A stretch of DNA of 64,000 bases from Perkinsus olseni (lineage: Eukaryota; Perkinsozoa; Perkinsida; Perkinsidae): contig JABANP010000287.1 of the NCBI GenBank assembly GCA_013115135.1, positions 1 to 64,000 of the forward strand, written 5' to 3'. How positions within the stretch are numbered: position 1 is the first letter of the stretch; each line of letters begins with the position of its first letter. The position numbers were made by a program, and so were the translations under genes. Under the pieces are notes generated by a model. The model saw only the letters and a list, made by a program, of their open reading frames with translations. It was not told the DNA's origin and did not search any database. Below, in pieces: positions 19,662 to 31,300 of the stretch.

Positions 19662-20048
19662 TGAGAGAGGTCAGGGAACCCAGTACCATCTACTGGTGGG
19701 ATCGACTCAGGAGGAAAAGAAGCGAACACGTCGGGGTGTTAGCCTCCCAGGAGTGAAGTGTAGAGCTCCCACCTACATCGTCGTGTTGTGGCGAACCGGC
19801 AAAGAGGCGACCGGCAAGGGCAGGATCGGCCGATCAGTCTCCGCCGCCCTCGCGCGCTTAGCACGATAACGGGCACGATTCTTGCGCCTGCCCTCCACGG
19901 AGCGCTCCCCAGGAACCATGCGGAACCCCAAGCACAACTAACGAACCTGGGGCATTGGGCTCCACTCGCTGAACTCAAACCGGGAGTGCATAAAAACGAT
20001 CATAAGTAGAGTCGGAATCAATTAAAGATGCGAGAGAACCAGCGCAGC

Positions 20049-21111
20049 TCAGTGCCGCTGCTTCTTGCCGGGAGGCTGCCGCTTTGAATCCGCGCCATCT
20101 TTTTCATGGCTTCTCGGGGGCCACGGGCACTTACGGATTTTGAGCAGCGGGCACTGACCACGAGTATGGGGGCAGTCGCCTGGCGGGACATGCTTCCCTT
20201 TCTCATCCGCACTTGGTGAAGATGTCGAAGTAGAACTTGTGGTGGCACTACCAGGGCTACTTTGCGCTCCAACGGCTGGGGTCAGCGTTCTCGTAGCCTC
20301 ATTGAGAGCTTCCTGGTCCACCGCATTCCCAAGCAAACGGATGGTTGCCAGAGACAGCGAGATCTTCTCCCTTTCCGCCAAAGCGAAAGCTCTACCACTC
20401 AACGAGCGGCGAAAAAAGGCGCATCATAACCCACCACCGCGGCTTCTCCATGCACCATGCAGATCCTGCATAGCTGCTGCACATATTGGAGGATCCAAGG
20501 ACCCGCCTCGAGGCCCACGCTCACGTCAACACAAAGTAATACTGGTAGTAGTCCGTACAATAGTTCACAGAGGCGCTTGGGCTGACGACCGGCAGCCGCA
20601 GTTTCTGGAATCCATTGGATAGCACCGTTGACATCCAACACTGGTTTCTTGCCCAACGAAGCACAGTCAGCACCTAGTTTTATCTCCCGGTAGGTGGAAG
20701 GGGACTCGGCAATCCAGTTTCACCGTGGCCTGGTCTGCTACCAGCCCCGGAGAAGCAACCCCACCGTAACGCTTGGAGACCCTCTCCATGTACTCGATCT
20801 GGCCGTTCGCAGTTGGGCCTTGCTTCCCCAAAGGAAGCCTTGGCCGCTTACTGGAGAGCGGCTTCAACCCTCAACCCGCGGACTAGGCGTTGCTGGGTTT
20901 GGTCAGCCGTCTCGTTCTCAGCCGGCGGGCAAAGGACGTCAACCACCGTCCTCTTCAACACCTCTGGCTTGGACACGAGGACAGGGATGTCCGATACAGC
21001 CATATCGATGGCCTGAAGCCTCTCTATGATAGCATCACGCAGAACCACTGGGCAGCTGGCTGGCATGATCGCGAGGAAGGCTTCGGTTCCTCTGGCGTTG
21101 GCGTTGGCCAT
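20049..21111 (-). pseudogene. gag-like region of the second DIRS element
   Basis: Begins MANANARGTEAFLAIMP (start at 21111, the first ATG after the leader) and runs through three overlapping frames with helical composition. It ends in a Ser/Thr/Pro-rich tail with CPHTRGQCPLLKIRKCP, a Cys/His cluster like a nucleic-acid-binding knuckle. Frame changes near 20850, 20660 and 20400 break it. Between it and the RT frame (19661-20049) no gene is evident. Confidence 0.6.
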
Positions 21112-21987
21112 GGGAACGAGCGGAGGACAATTAAAACTGAAATGAGGGCGGCATTTAGACAAGAAATTCCTAGCGAAAGTAATTCCGAGCACGCTTGAAT
21201 TCCGAACTAGCACGAGGAAGCACCATAGCTGATCTGGGGCTCCGCTGTAGCACAGCTGCGCACTGTGGGGGGGGGCTCCGACTCATGGGCTCCGGCCGCA
21301 GAGTTCGACGTGGTGAAATCTCCTGAGGAGGGTCCCGCTCCCACCACGAGACACCGAAACGTGCACGGACCTTCAGGAATCAACGCTCTCGGGCGTGTTT
21401 CCTCAGTCAACTACCGAGTGCAGCGGCTGCACTGTGGCCCACACTGAACCTCGGTCAGTATCACGGGCTGCTCAGGCTTAAACGAAGCCCATCCCAAGCC
21501 TATTCAGGCACCGGGGTCAAGCGAGAGGACCGCTTACTCCCGAGTCGACGCTCAAGGGCGTGTCTCAGAGAGTGAAACCTCCCCAAGGGGACCAGTAACC
21601 ACCGTCTGTGGTCTACAAACAGCTCGCTCCCGAAGCTGGAGAGTCATGACAGATCAATCCTGTACCGGATGCGAGCGGCAGTTCCCTCCACAGGACGTCT
21701 GACCAAGTGAGTCAAGGTGTGACAACCAGCGAGCCACACCTTTGCCACCACAGTGCGAATAAATTGATCGAATAATTCCTGAACACGAGAGACAGAGACG
21801 TACAAGAAACACGAAGACTCAGCGAGCAACGATGTCAACAGGTCTAGGCGAAGGCGACTGGACGTATAGGCGCGGCAGACATTCAACGAGCAGCAATTCA
21901 ACGAGCAGCAATTCAACGAACAATCAACGAGCAGACGTACGAGAAGCGCTAGGTGACGAGTGAGCGGGAAGGATCAACGCAGCGAAC

Positions 21988-22172
21988 CAAAGAAAAATTT
22001 CCTCGGAACCGGCCCGGAAGACCTTCTCACGCCGGGTTCCGCTCCTTAACCACGAACGCAACATATCGTTGCTACCGCTGGTCGATTACGGGGGCGCGCG
22101 AATAGCTCGCGCACAAACGATACTTACTACGCTTGCTTGAACTTGCTCCAGGCAAAGCCCGGACCTTCACTC
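21988..22172 (-). repeat. DIRS split repeat A1 (element 5' terminus)
   Basis: Matches 16782-16967. Just inside it (21877-21935 on the plus strand) is a short tandem CAACGAGCAGCAATT repeat. Bases 21214-21987 hold no clear gene and are probably the element leader. Confidence 0.9.
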
Positions 22173-22222
22173 CCATATCACGGAGCTCATCGGGACCACG
22201 GAATGAGATGTCTTTTCAGCTT

Positions 22223-22296
22223 GCTGGAATGGTCTAGTTGGTTATGACGACTGCCTAACACGCAGTAGGTCCCGAGTTCGACTCTCGGTCCCAGTA
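22223..22296 (+). tRNA. tRNA-Val(AAC) copy
   Basis: Consensus; acceptor 3' side reads TCCCAGT (one change). Type B spacer follows. Confidence 0.75.
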
Positions 22297-22425
22297 TTGC
22301 ACCATCATTCGAAATATGCATTAGATCATTCGTCGAGTTGGAGTTGCTACGGCGTCTTCGGAGGCGCGCGGCTTCTAGCGACAGACACAGAAGCGCGCAA
22401 GCTCCCTCTATGAATTGTTTTTTGT

Positions 22426-22497
22426 GGCTGTGTGGTATAGTGCTATGATTCTCGCTTCGGGTGCGAGAGGTCTCGAATCCGATTCTCGACTCAGCCC
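22426..22497 (+). tRNA. tRNA-Pro(CGG)-like copy, altered box A
   Basis: GGTATAGTGCTATG in the D-arm and TCGAA in the T stem. T-run directly upstream. Confidence 0.5.
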
Positions 22498-22597
22498 ACG
22501 ATTAAATGTCTTGCTGCAGACCACGGCCTATATAGTAGACGGGCATTTAAGATCACGGAGCTCACCGGCACCACGGAATAAGATGTCTCTTCAGCTT

Positions 22598-22671
22598 GCT
22601 GGAATGGTCTAGTTGGTTATGACGACTGCCTAACACGCAGTAGGTCCCGAGTTCGACTCTCGGTTCCAGTA
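22598..22671 (+). tRNA. tRNA-Val(AAC) copy
   Basis: Consensus copy. Array sequence ends about 60 bases later, at 22732. Confidence 0.8.
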
Positions 22672-23176
22672 TTGCACCATCATTCGAAATATGCATTAGA
22701 TCATGCGCCGAGTTGGAGTTGCTACGGCGTCAACTATGGCTTCAGTGATCCTCACGTGTAACCTCTTCTATAGATATATTACCAAACTTAGTCGACTGGG
22801 TGCCACCCAGTGGGTGGTGTGGAGAGGACCTGAGGCACTTAGGTCCCCACCTAAAACCTCGGTCACGGGACGGGAACCCGTCTAACTGGTACCCCGTTCA
22901 CAGTCCGGGACTTCACACGGGTCCGTCCCGTCACCCAAACCTCTCCACTATCCACCCAACACGGAAGCATTACTAGAAAGTTTCTAGTAGAAACACACCT
23001 ACCGCATAGATATCTGATTACAAGGTAGTCCAGTAGAGCTACTTCCTCTCAGCTTACAACGTGTCGCCTATTATCGCAGTCCATCAGTACCGCTTAACGG
23101 AGAATTTTCTCCGCCGTCCCCCTAGTGCGTCGGATCAAGGCGCTTTTAGCGTACCCCTGGCTCTGCTCGACTGACT

Positions 23177-23425
23177 CTAACCTCCTGTACATTTCGCCGT
23201 GCTATCCTCGTATCCTCCATCCACCAGGATTGTAGCTCCACTATGCCGGAAAGAGTGCACAGATATCCTGTCTTTGTTCCAGTCCTTGACCTTCGTTGGG
23301 AACCACCTCTTCATACTCGCCTTGAGAACCTGTTCGAACTTGTTCGTGCTCATCAGTGATACACTTGGGAACAGCTTACCACTCTCCTGGCCCTTCAACT
23401 CCGCTCTATGCAACCAATGTGCCAT
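23177..23425 (-). pseudogene. tyrosine recombinase C-terminal fragment
   Basis: The 82-residue frame contains ISVHSFRHSGATILVDGGYE, the HxxR box with the following helix found in tyrosine recombinases of DIRS or Crypton elements. The rest of the catalytic domain is absent. Confidence 0.7.
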
Positions 23426-23507
23426 GCAGAAATCTTCATGACAGGAGTAAGGGTACCCTCAATTCATTCTCACTGGCTTTAGTCCGACCCAGGCTCACCG
23501 TCCGGAG

Positions 23508-24938
23508 TAGAGATGGGCATCAGTACGGTACGGAGCCGTCCCGTTACAATTACCGAGTACGGGAGTATGCCGTACCCGTACCGTAATTTCGGCCGTATCA
23601 CGGGTACGGGCGTGCGCTGTGGTAATTGTGTTCATGAACACGAAAGCGGCCCACTTAACGTGGCCCGGGAATAATTCGCGTTTTCTGCGCCAGTCGAATT
23701 TGGCGGCTGACTTGCTGCGTGCATGTGCTGAGCAGCAGAATAAGAAGTGCACCATCGCTCCCCGAGATGTGGTGACGAGATGGAATTCGACCTACTATCT
23801 TCTTGACTGGTACAGAACCAACCGCTGTGTGTTTGATGATTATCAGCGTCAGTGCCTCAAGCGAGGTCGCGGTGACAGCCTCTACAGCCACTGCAAGAAG
23901 TACCAGCTGCTTGCTGGGGACTACGAGGTCGTTGAGGACTTAACGGAGACGCTCTCCTACTTCGTCGATGCCACGAAACTGTTCTCAGCGACAAAGTTCT
24001 CCACCTTGGGAATGATAAGACCCGTCATCGCTGGACTCCTCTCAATCCTCGAAGATGTTCAGGGAGGTTGCGGACGACGACACAAGATCAGGCGAAGCCT
24101 AGCAGGTGGCGTCAGAAAGTATTTCGCCGAGTTCCTTGCGGACAACCCAGCAGTCGGTAAACTTTGCACCTGTGCTGCCTATCTGAGCCCACAAGTAGCT
24201 GATACTGAACGTGAGGATGTTGCACAGGCTGCTGTAAGAGAGTGCATGGAGGTCTTCGGCATTGAAGACCGAGTCATGATATTCCTCGAGCGTGATGAGG
24301 ATCAGGGCGGAACCTACAATTTGCAGCCGCGATGTGATCTACTCCAGCGTGTCAAGAGAAGGGAGCCGTGCATTCGACAGGAAGACATGTCGACGGTGAC
24401 AAGGGAGTTTCAAGTGTATGAAAGGTTATTAGCATCCAGGAATGCGGAGGCTGTTCCCTCGGACCCTCTGGAATTCTGGAAAGTTACCCCAGAGTTACCC
24501 CCCCCTGTCAAGAGTGGCCTTCGAGGTGCTCTCCATTCCCAGTGGGTCGGTGGCTTGCGACGAGATGTTCTCGGTGTCTGGGAATTTGAGCCGTAACCGA
24601 AGGAGCAGGTTGTCGGACTCGATGCTCCGTTCGCTTTTCTATGTCATTAAAAGAATACTAGTTCTTTTTTTTCGCTCGTTCCTTCTAGTCTGCTTTTGTA
24701 GTTCTATGATAGTGCTTTTCGAGTATCGTGTCATGTAGTGATCATGAGAAAGAGTTTCCATCAAGACTTGCTGACCCTGCGTTGAGAGAGAGGGTCATTC
24801 GTAGTTGGATTGTGACTATCTGCTGGCCCTGGGAGTGTGCCGTGCCGTACTGTCGTACTGCCGTACCGTACTCAAATCTCGGGCTCTGTCACGGGAAATG
24901 TCGTACCGTACCGTAAAAGTACGGTTTGCCCATCTCTA
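23508..24938 (+). mobile_element. hAT transposon, 1431 bp, internally deleted
   Basis: Terminal inverted repeats TAGAGATGGGCA at 23508 and TGCCCATCTCTA ending at 24938 are perfect over 12 bp. They are flanked by the 8-bp duplication GTCCGGAG at 23500-23507 and 24939-24946. Subterminal regions are rich in GTACGGTAC-like motifs in both orientations. An intact hAT is usually 2.5 kb or more, so this is a deletion derivative. Confidence 0.93.
23619..24738 (+). pseudogene. hAT transposase, N-terminally truncated and frameshifted
   Basis: The 325-residue frame starts mid-protein with DVVTRWNSTYYLLDW, the conserved RW block of the hAT catalytic domain. It continues through the long helical region to DPLEFWK. 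The C-terminal dimerisation region then lies in another frame (24442-24738): PLSRVAFEVLSIPSGSVACD followed by EMFSVSGNLSRNRRSRL. The BED finger and first catalytic Asp are missing. A frameshift near 24500 completes inactivation. Confidence 0.88.
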
Positions 24939-24966
24939 GTCCGGAGTCCGGAGTCCGGAGTCACTG

Positions 24967-25921
24967 TTTGGTAAGGGACTACTCGTCGGTGGAAGCCGCC
25001 CGAGGCATCTACTTCGACTGGATCGCGAACTATGGGTGGCCATTATCCATATCCTCGGATAATGCATCTTGCTTCTCCAGTAAGGCGTCGGCGGCCCTAG
25101 GGTCCTTGTGTGGGATCAAACTTCCGGGAAGTTACTTCCCCATTGTCCGCCATATCCTCCGCAATCCAACATTGCGGAGCATCGAAATCGAGACCTACGA
25201 CGATTTCTGGACATGTTCCCTTACGACCGTCGGGATGTTCTCTGTAAAGTTGCCCAACAGTCTCTCAACTTCTACACGATAGCTACCGACCGTCCTACTG
25301 CGGCCCAGCTGGCCTTGGGGGTGAGTCGCCCCGGGCGACTGATATGAGAGCTTCCCCTCTCGGCTTGTTCATCCCCGATCCCCTTCGTGGGGAAATGAGC
25401 ACCACCACGTCTGATGCCGACTTCAACCACTTCAACGACCTCAAGAACATAATCTCTACGGTGACGAAGCGTATCGATGAATGGTTGCCAAAGAGAGTCA
25501 GCATCGGTACCGATGAGCAACAGCGAGCAGCTGATGCGCGGGTTATACCGAGTGGGTCATCGAATATTCTCCCGTTACAAGCCGACCAGCAGGTTTACTG
25601 GAAGCGACCTTACCTGCTACGGTGGTCAGATGCATCAACTCTGAGTCGGGCACCTACATAATTGACCTCGACAGTGATTCCAATGGTTCGCCTTCAACAA
25701 CTATTGTATCTGGTGATCAATTGGTGCCCCACGATGGTGTTGACTACCACGAGCCGGTTCTCAGAACCTTGTCCCGTACATCTCTCGAGGACATCAGCAG
25801 CGGTGACGTTATCTGCTGTCTCTGCGAAAAGGATCCAATGAGATCCTACTTCGCGAAGTATATCTGTCCGTTGACCACGGCGTCATCTGCGAGTGTGCAG
25901 CCGCTAGAGCTACAAGGATGA
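24967..25921 (+). pseudogene. retroviral-type integrase fragment of an LTR retrotransposon
   Basis: RDYSSVEAARGIYFDWIANY, then SISSDNASCF give the first two catalytic acidic positions of an rve integrase core. A frame change near 25130 leads to PPYPPQSNIAEHRNRDLRRF, equivalent to the E-containing helix (normally GxxER, here AEHR). After 25340 the frame has ILPLQADQQVYWKRPY, resembling the C-terminal chromatin/DNA-binding part. A last frame (25622-25921) has YIIDLDSDSNG and a CCLCEKD pair. Ty3/gypsy-like is likely. The hAT sits just upstream. Confidence 0.7.
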
Positions 25922-26614
25922 AAACTGAGGCGTATCGGCGATGCCATCTCCATCCACAGCAAGTATATCAATGCTGAAGTACAGCCATTCAAGCTGACCA
26001 TCCGCTTGGTAAGCGGATCCCAAAGGCAGTGTCGGATCGGTTGACTGCTCTTGGTTACAGTTCGCGACCCTAGCATGACTGACTCCTCACTAGAGCCAGG
26101 TTCGTGGGGGAATGCTGTCATGGGCAAGCGCAACCTATGAGTATCTGCTGGTAGTTTCGATATGATGATGAAACTGCTGTCTCTTCACTCTCCTAAACAT
26201 TATGGTGATTAAAGCGTAGCCCTAGTATGCACGAGTGTCAATCTGTCATCATTTCAGTATTCATTTGCCTTGTTCTCAATTGACGCGTGGTTACGCACCC
26301 GCTTCAATATCCTATCCTTCTTGTATTGAGTTCCTCCGGCAGTGGTCCCAATACACGTCGCACATGCTGCGCATGATCCGCATCCTTACAAAACTTAGTG
26401 GTGAGATAGAATGTTACGGTGAGACGCTAAATTCAAATGAATCTAGACATGCGCTATTTCATTCTGAAGAAAAAACAGTAAAAAAACCAAGACACGCGGA
26501 GAAAGCTTACAATTGGTCTAGCTGGTGGTCTAGCCATGGTCTAGTCTGCTACAAAGGCGAATCGTCAGGCAACCACATAACCTCGAAAGATGATCAAAAT
26601 ATAATGACATAGAG

Positions 26615-26686
26615 ATTCTCGTGGTCTAGCGGCAAGAACGGCGCTTGGGCGACGTGAGGTCTCGAGTCCGATTCTCGACTTAGCCC
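26615..26686 (+). pseudogene. tRNA-Pro-like copy at array edge
   Basis: Divergent 5' half (ATTCTCGTGGTCTAGCGGCA) like 12636-12707; anticodon region GCGCTTGGGCGACG; acceptor TTAGCC. Confidence 0.55.
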
Positions 26687-26786
26687 GCGATTAGGTGTCT
26701 TGCTGCTGAGCACGGCCTATATAGTAGACGGGCATTTAAGCTCACGGAGCTCACCGGGACCACGGAATGAGATGTCTCTTCCGCTT

Positions 26787-26839
26787 GGTGGAATGGTGTA
26801 GTTGGTTATGACGACTGCCTAACACGCAGTAGGTCCCGA
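26787..26839 (+). pseudogene. tRNA-Val-like copy, truncated at the T-arm
   Basis: Starts GGTGGAATGGTGTAGTTGG and stops at GGTCCCGA. Unrelated sequence follows, marking the right end of the array. Confidence 0.7.
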
Positions 26840-28327
26840 ATCGGGTTGCCCCACGTGGTAAGGCTAGTAATCGTCAACTATTCAGACTGAGTAGCTGCTT
26901 CAACTCAAACACCTTGCATTACCAAGGAAACATCAGTAGCACTCCATAGAAACATTACATCAGTTGAAATGTATTCAGCTGCGGCCAATAATTCGAGGCA
27001 TGCGCTCCCACAGCGATACCTCCTTATCACTTCCATCTATCACTTTAACCTACGTAGCGCACTCCACCATCGCCACCACGAACTACGAACCACGAATTAT
27101 CGTTCCCAAAGCACCTACCCGGCATTGTGTCCACAAAGGACAGTGAGAGTCACTGAGCCTCATATACTTTCTCCACATTTTATCGCATGCACTGATCATA
27201 TCCTCTGAAGGTGACGTACAAAGGACTCGACGAGACAAAGCGATGGGCCTAGTGTCTACCTTTGGTGTCTCCAACCTTATACTTTCCACACTCAGGGCAG
27301 AACTTGGTTCGAGTCCATCGAATCAGAGCACTGGGCCTGACAAACGAAGACGATGAGGGCTATTACAAATTCTCCATACACACCTCCTTTTCCCATCCGA
27401 GAAAACCTGCGTACTGAATAACCGTCTCCCCGTCGACCATGAACGCAGCATGGGGTGACTAGTGTTAGTGCAACTGGTAGGTTACACAATCCTCAAACCT
27501 ACTCCTGCAAACGCAATACTTGAGTATGAAAATGAGATGTGTCCGATGGTGATGGGATGAGCTCAACAGTCTACTGGCCTATAAGGAGATCCACTGCGTC
27601 GTCGTCGGCGGTTATGGTATACACTCGTGCGGCACCTACAGCGATAACAAGCTGTAAAGAGACTTAGCTTAATAGCAGCCCACTTGAAAGATATGTCTTC
27701 CAAAGATGATGCTTCATTCATCCCTTCTTTCACGTCTTTACCGGGGACCTGAACTCATTCAGCAAGATCACACTGGAATGCCAAGCAGCCTACTGGATCT
27801 TGAGCAATAGTAGGAGAATCTTTGGTTGATGGGGTAGAGCTGCTAGGTGAGCAGCTACTGCCTACGGTAGGCTCGTCATCTGATACCACAATTTCCGTGG
27901 ATCGGCACTCCCAGCATGACTAGTACTGAAAGATGACTTCTCCTCTATCCTACTACACCATCCTGGAATAATACCCTTCATATAACAAGTTTGTATGTGG
28001 ATCTGCCGCAACCTAAGTGATGGATATAACCTAGAACGGTCGATAGACTAGTAGTACTGTGTAGCTTGGTGTAGGCTGAGGATCTAGCAGTGTTAGACCT
28101 TAGTGGAGTGGCTCCTGTAGTGAAGTAGGTAGGATATTCGGGTATCATATAACACGCTCACCGAGAGCGCCGTAATAAAGATGACGTCGAGATGCTCACA
28201 AAGAAAATGATGAGCACGCGTGCAGAGCTGCCAACAATCTTGCTATTCTTTCGATTCCTCAACGATAAGGATTATTCTCAACATTTACGACTTTCTGTCG
28301 GCAGAGGTGTCTATTAGTTATGTCGAC
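26840..28327. other. no gene recognised
   Basis: About 1.5 kb of mixed sequence without convincing exons, RNA genes or repeats. It separates the transposon-rich left part from the gene-rich right part. Confidence 0.5.
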
Positions 28328-31300
28328 ATGAGATCTCTGAATGCAGCAGCAGCAGTAGCAGCTTCATCGTCGTCCTCATCATCAACGCATGGTGAGGGGA
28401 GTGTTTCTAATGGCGATATGCTGTCTAGAGGTTGGATGTCGGATGAAGTAGGGAATAGGTAGTATTGGGGTGGAGGAGAAACAATAAGTTGTTGGTTCAA
28501 GATTGGCATTCTCTATAGCACTGCTCATTAGTAGGTCATCCGCGAACTCTCTGGCTGTGCCGCCATCTAACGCGCATAGAAGGATTCCTAAACAGTCCAC
28601 CATTAATCAGCAGCAACAACAGGCGCACTTCCCAGAGGAGTTTCCTAATGGTAGTAGTAAGGGTACTGATGACACTTGTAATCAGGAGCCGGCTCTCAGG
28701 CCTTTTTGATGGTTTTGATGAGATTGTCAGTACCAATTCAACGTCATCGGTAGCTAATGCTACTGTGGGGAGTAACATGCCTACGGTATCACTAAGGGAA
28801 GTGCGTCAACATCAGCAGCAACAACGACCTACATCACGGCAACCTTCATTCATGACCGATGCTGTAAGAGGCTGGGATAACTTTCTAACGCGACGAAGTA
28901 GTAGCGGGGGGTGGGGGTATACTCATATATCATCTTCTAACCCTCCCAGATACTCGAGTGTCATCGGCGTCATCGTCATCCTCGTCCGATAGTTATGAAG
29001 AGGGGAGCGGCCAGCGCAGTCATCATCGTCAGAGATCTTTTTATAATTTACTACCATCAGGGAGCAACAGATCATGCGGTATTATTATCATCACTCAAAG
29101 GCACGAGTCCTATCTGTTTGTTGTGGTCTGCAGTTCCGAACTCCTGCTACTCCCCAACACTCGGCCTTACAATAGGCTGCGATGAGCCAACAGTAGTAAG
29201 GCAGGCCCAACAGGAACCACGCCCAGTGGCAGAGGACGAACTATCGGATAGCAGTAGTGCGGATATACCCACTTCGGAATGGGATTCGGTAATGAAAAGG
29301 TCCCCAGTTCAATTCTTTGTGAGGTTATTTCTTCCTCAGTATATGGATTACGTGACGTGTACCGAGTCTGATAGAGAGGATTCCAACGAGCAGAGGCTCA
29401 CCAGTGCCCAACAGAAGGGAGGTAGTATCGTAACACTGGTATGCGTCATGTCGTTGACATGTACTCTGGATAGGATGGCGTCAGTGTTTAGCATGGGTTG
29501 CCAAGGCGGGGGCACATAGGCCGAGGCGTAGGCGACGAAAACAGGTATTACTGTCGTGATGATATTCGATTGGTGTGGTATTCAATTCCAATATATGGTC
29601 TATTACAGGTTAGGTGTCTTCGGAAACCTGATACTCATACGAGAAGGATTCGCAAGATACTACGGTAGTATCATGAACTGGGGCCGTTTACAGAGGTGGT
29701 TAGCTGATCTATCATCAGGGCATTATCCTTGGCAACGGAGTTTGACCCCCATATATATTCCGATGCACGTCTAGCACAGTTCTTCGTAGTGGTACTACTA
29801 CATACAGAGTACCATAATTTCTCTAACTCCGCTGATATCATCAACCTACCTCCATCCCTACGACGACCAAGACGTCCTCCTCCCTCTAAGCAGGATAGGG
29901 GTTCATCGTCATCATCATCAGTAGAGGGTACTACCCACCAGAACAATTGTCTACAAGCATGATTGTTTAGGCGAATGTTCACCTTCTTCCTCCACCTCTG
30001 ATGATACTGTCAATGAGGACTGGCAGGCTTTAGGATTCTCGGAGCGGGAGTTTGAGTAGTCATTTCCATGCACGCAGTGTGCATACCAAATTTTCCGGAA
30101 CTTAGGTCGCTTGGTCGAGACTTGAATCGTCCTGGTTCTTGTATGTTTGCACTATTACTGATGATATTTTTTGCGGTAGAGGAGAACGAGGCGGCTGATG
30201 TTGTGGTTAAGGTATTTCGTCTATCATCATCATCATCATCATCATCAAGTATGGATGGACCTCTGTAGGTTATACGCAATGTATCAGTGAGCCCACCAGA
30301 GCTGTTCGGATTATTCGCTGTTAATGCTGCCAAATGGGTTAGAGATATCTGTAGACGAGTGAATACCAATCAACGAGTAAGTACCTCGTGTATACTCGAC
30401 GGTCATCTACTCCTGCACGTGTATACACCCTTGGACTGGAAAGTATCCGCTTACTCTTTGAACGAGCTACAGGATGTGCCGAGGGCTCGGTCTCTCTATC
30501 AGCATCAGCTCTAGGGGCTCGATGAAGAGCTGTCCGAGTAAATTTGCTTAGCGTGAGCGGGAAGTGGACCATCCCTAGGGCATATTTCTGAACTGCATCC
30601 TGGGGATGGCCCTGATTTATTAGTTCACCGTCTATGAAGTTGTAATGAATAGAGTAGCACGTCGCAGACTCGTCGCAGTGTAGTCCGCTCTCACTCGTAG
30701 CTCGACAATGGGTGACAAGTTCAAAACGAATTGCTGGTCGAGTGTTGCGCCCGATAACGCACCCTTTCCTTTACAGGATTTTAGATAGCCATCTTATGAT
30801 ACTCCCACTATTGGAGTTGATTAATCGTATCATCAAAGATCGACTTCATCAAGCTCGTCTTTCCCCATAGGTCTCGGAGCTCTTTCACGGAGTGGGCGAG
30901 GAGTGGTATCGACAACGTAATCTAGATTTCGAGTAAGATTCGGGAAGTATTTATCGTGGCCGAGGGATGTCCTTTGTTGATCAGTGCGGTAATCACTTGG
31001 TGGCTGCATAGTAGTGCTACGAAGGTTACGCCGGGATTCCCAAAGGATATCGAGAAAAAGTAGGGGTGCCGGGTTCGAACCTGGGTGCCTTTCTTCAGAT
31101 CAACTCTCAGGTTCATACGTGTTAGGAGAGGTCGTCGCGATATCTACGGGTGGGTTCACAACCCAGTCTGGTGGCCCTTGAGTATGGTCTATGATCAGAT
31201 ATGAAGTTCTAGCCGATGATAATGACGGTATTACTGCATCATCACCACAGGAGGGAGAGCAATTACTAGACTACCCACTTGGGAGCAGCAGGAACCTCAG

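Larger units (their letters stand above)
16588..22172 (-). mobile_element. complete DIRS/PAT-like retrotransposon, decayed
   Basis: On the minus strand: terminal repeat A1 (22172-21988), gag-like frames, reverse transcriptase/RNase H remnant, tyrosine recombinase, then repeats B1 (17150-16972), A2 (16967-16782) and B2 (16765-16588). This A1-ORFs-B1-A2-B2 layout is the split direct repeat structure of PAT/Ngaro DIRS elements. It interrupts the array spacer cleanly: CATTCAAGA before and TCACGGAGCTC after, as in uninterrupted units. The genes carry frameshifts and an internal deletion. Confidence 0.9.
22733..26500. mobile_element. composite insert: recombinase fragment, hAT, integrase fragment
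   Basis: Array sequence stops after GTTGCTACGGCGTC and resumes near 26610. Inside are a GC-rich segment with inverted GGGTGCCACCCAGTGGGTGG sequences (22798-22960), a minus-strand recombinase fragment, a hAT element and integrase-like coding sequence. At least three elements are stacked. Boundaries other than those of the hAT were not resolved. Bases 25930-26500 show no gene. Confidence 0.6.
5221..26839 (+). repeat. tandem tRNA-Pro/tRNA-Val array, unit about 376 bp, interrupted by transposons
   Basis: Each unit has a tRNA-Pro, a spacer of about 100 bp (GCGATTAGGTGTCTTGCTGC to GAGATGTCNCTTCAGCTT), a tRNA-Val, and a second spacer of one of two types. Type A has TTTT about 45 bases after tRNA-Val and two GC hairpins. 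Type B has different hairpins and a T5 run just before the next tRNA-Pro. Spacing between successive tRNA-Pro copies at 13011, 13387, 13765 and 14140 is 375-378 bp. Array pieces: 5221-5791, 6460-7954, about 12636-14378, 15946-16587, 22173-22732 and about 26615-26839. Confidence 0.9.

Noticed and set aside
28310..30370. minus-strand Asp/Ser-rich frames
   Set aside because: They are antisense shadows of CAT/CTG repeats within plus-strand exons.
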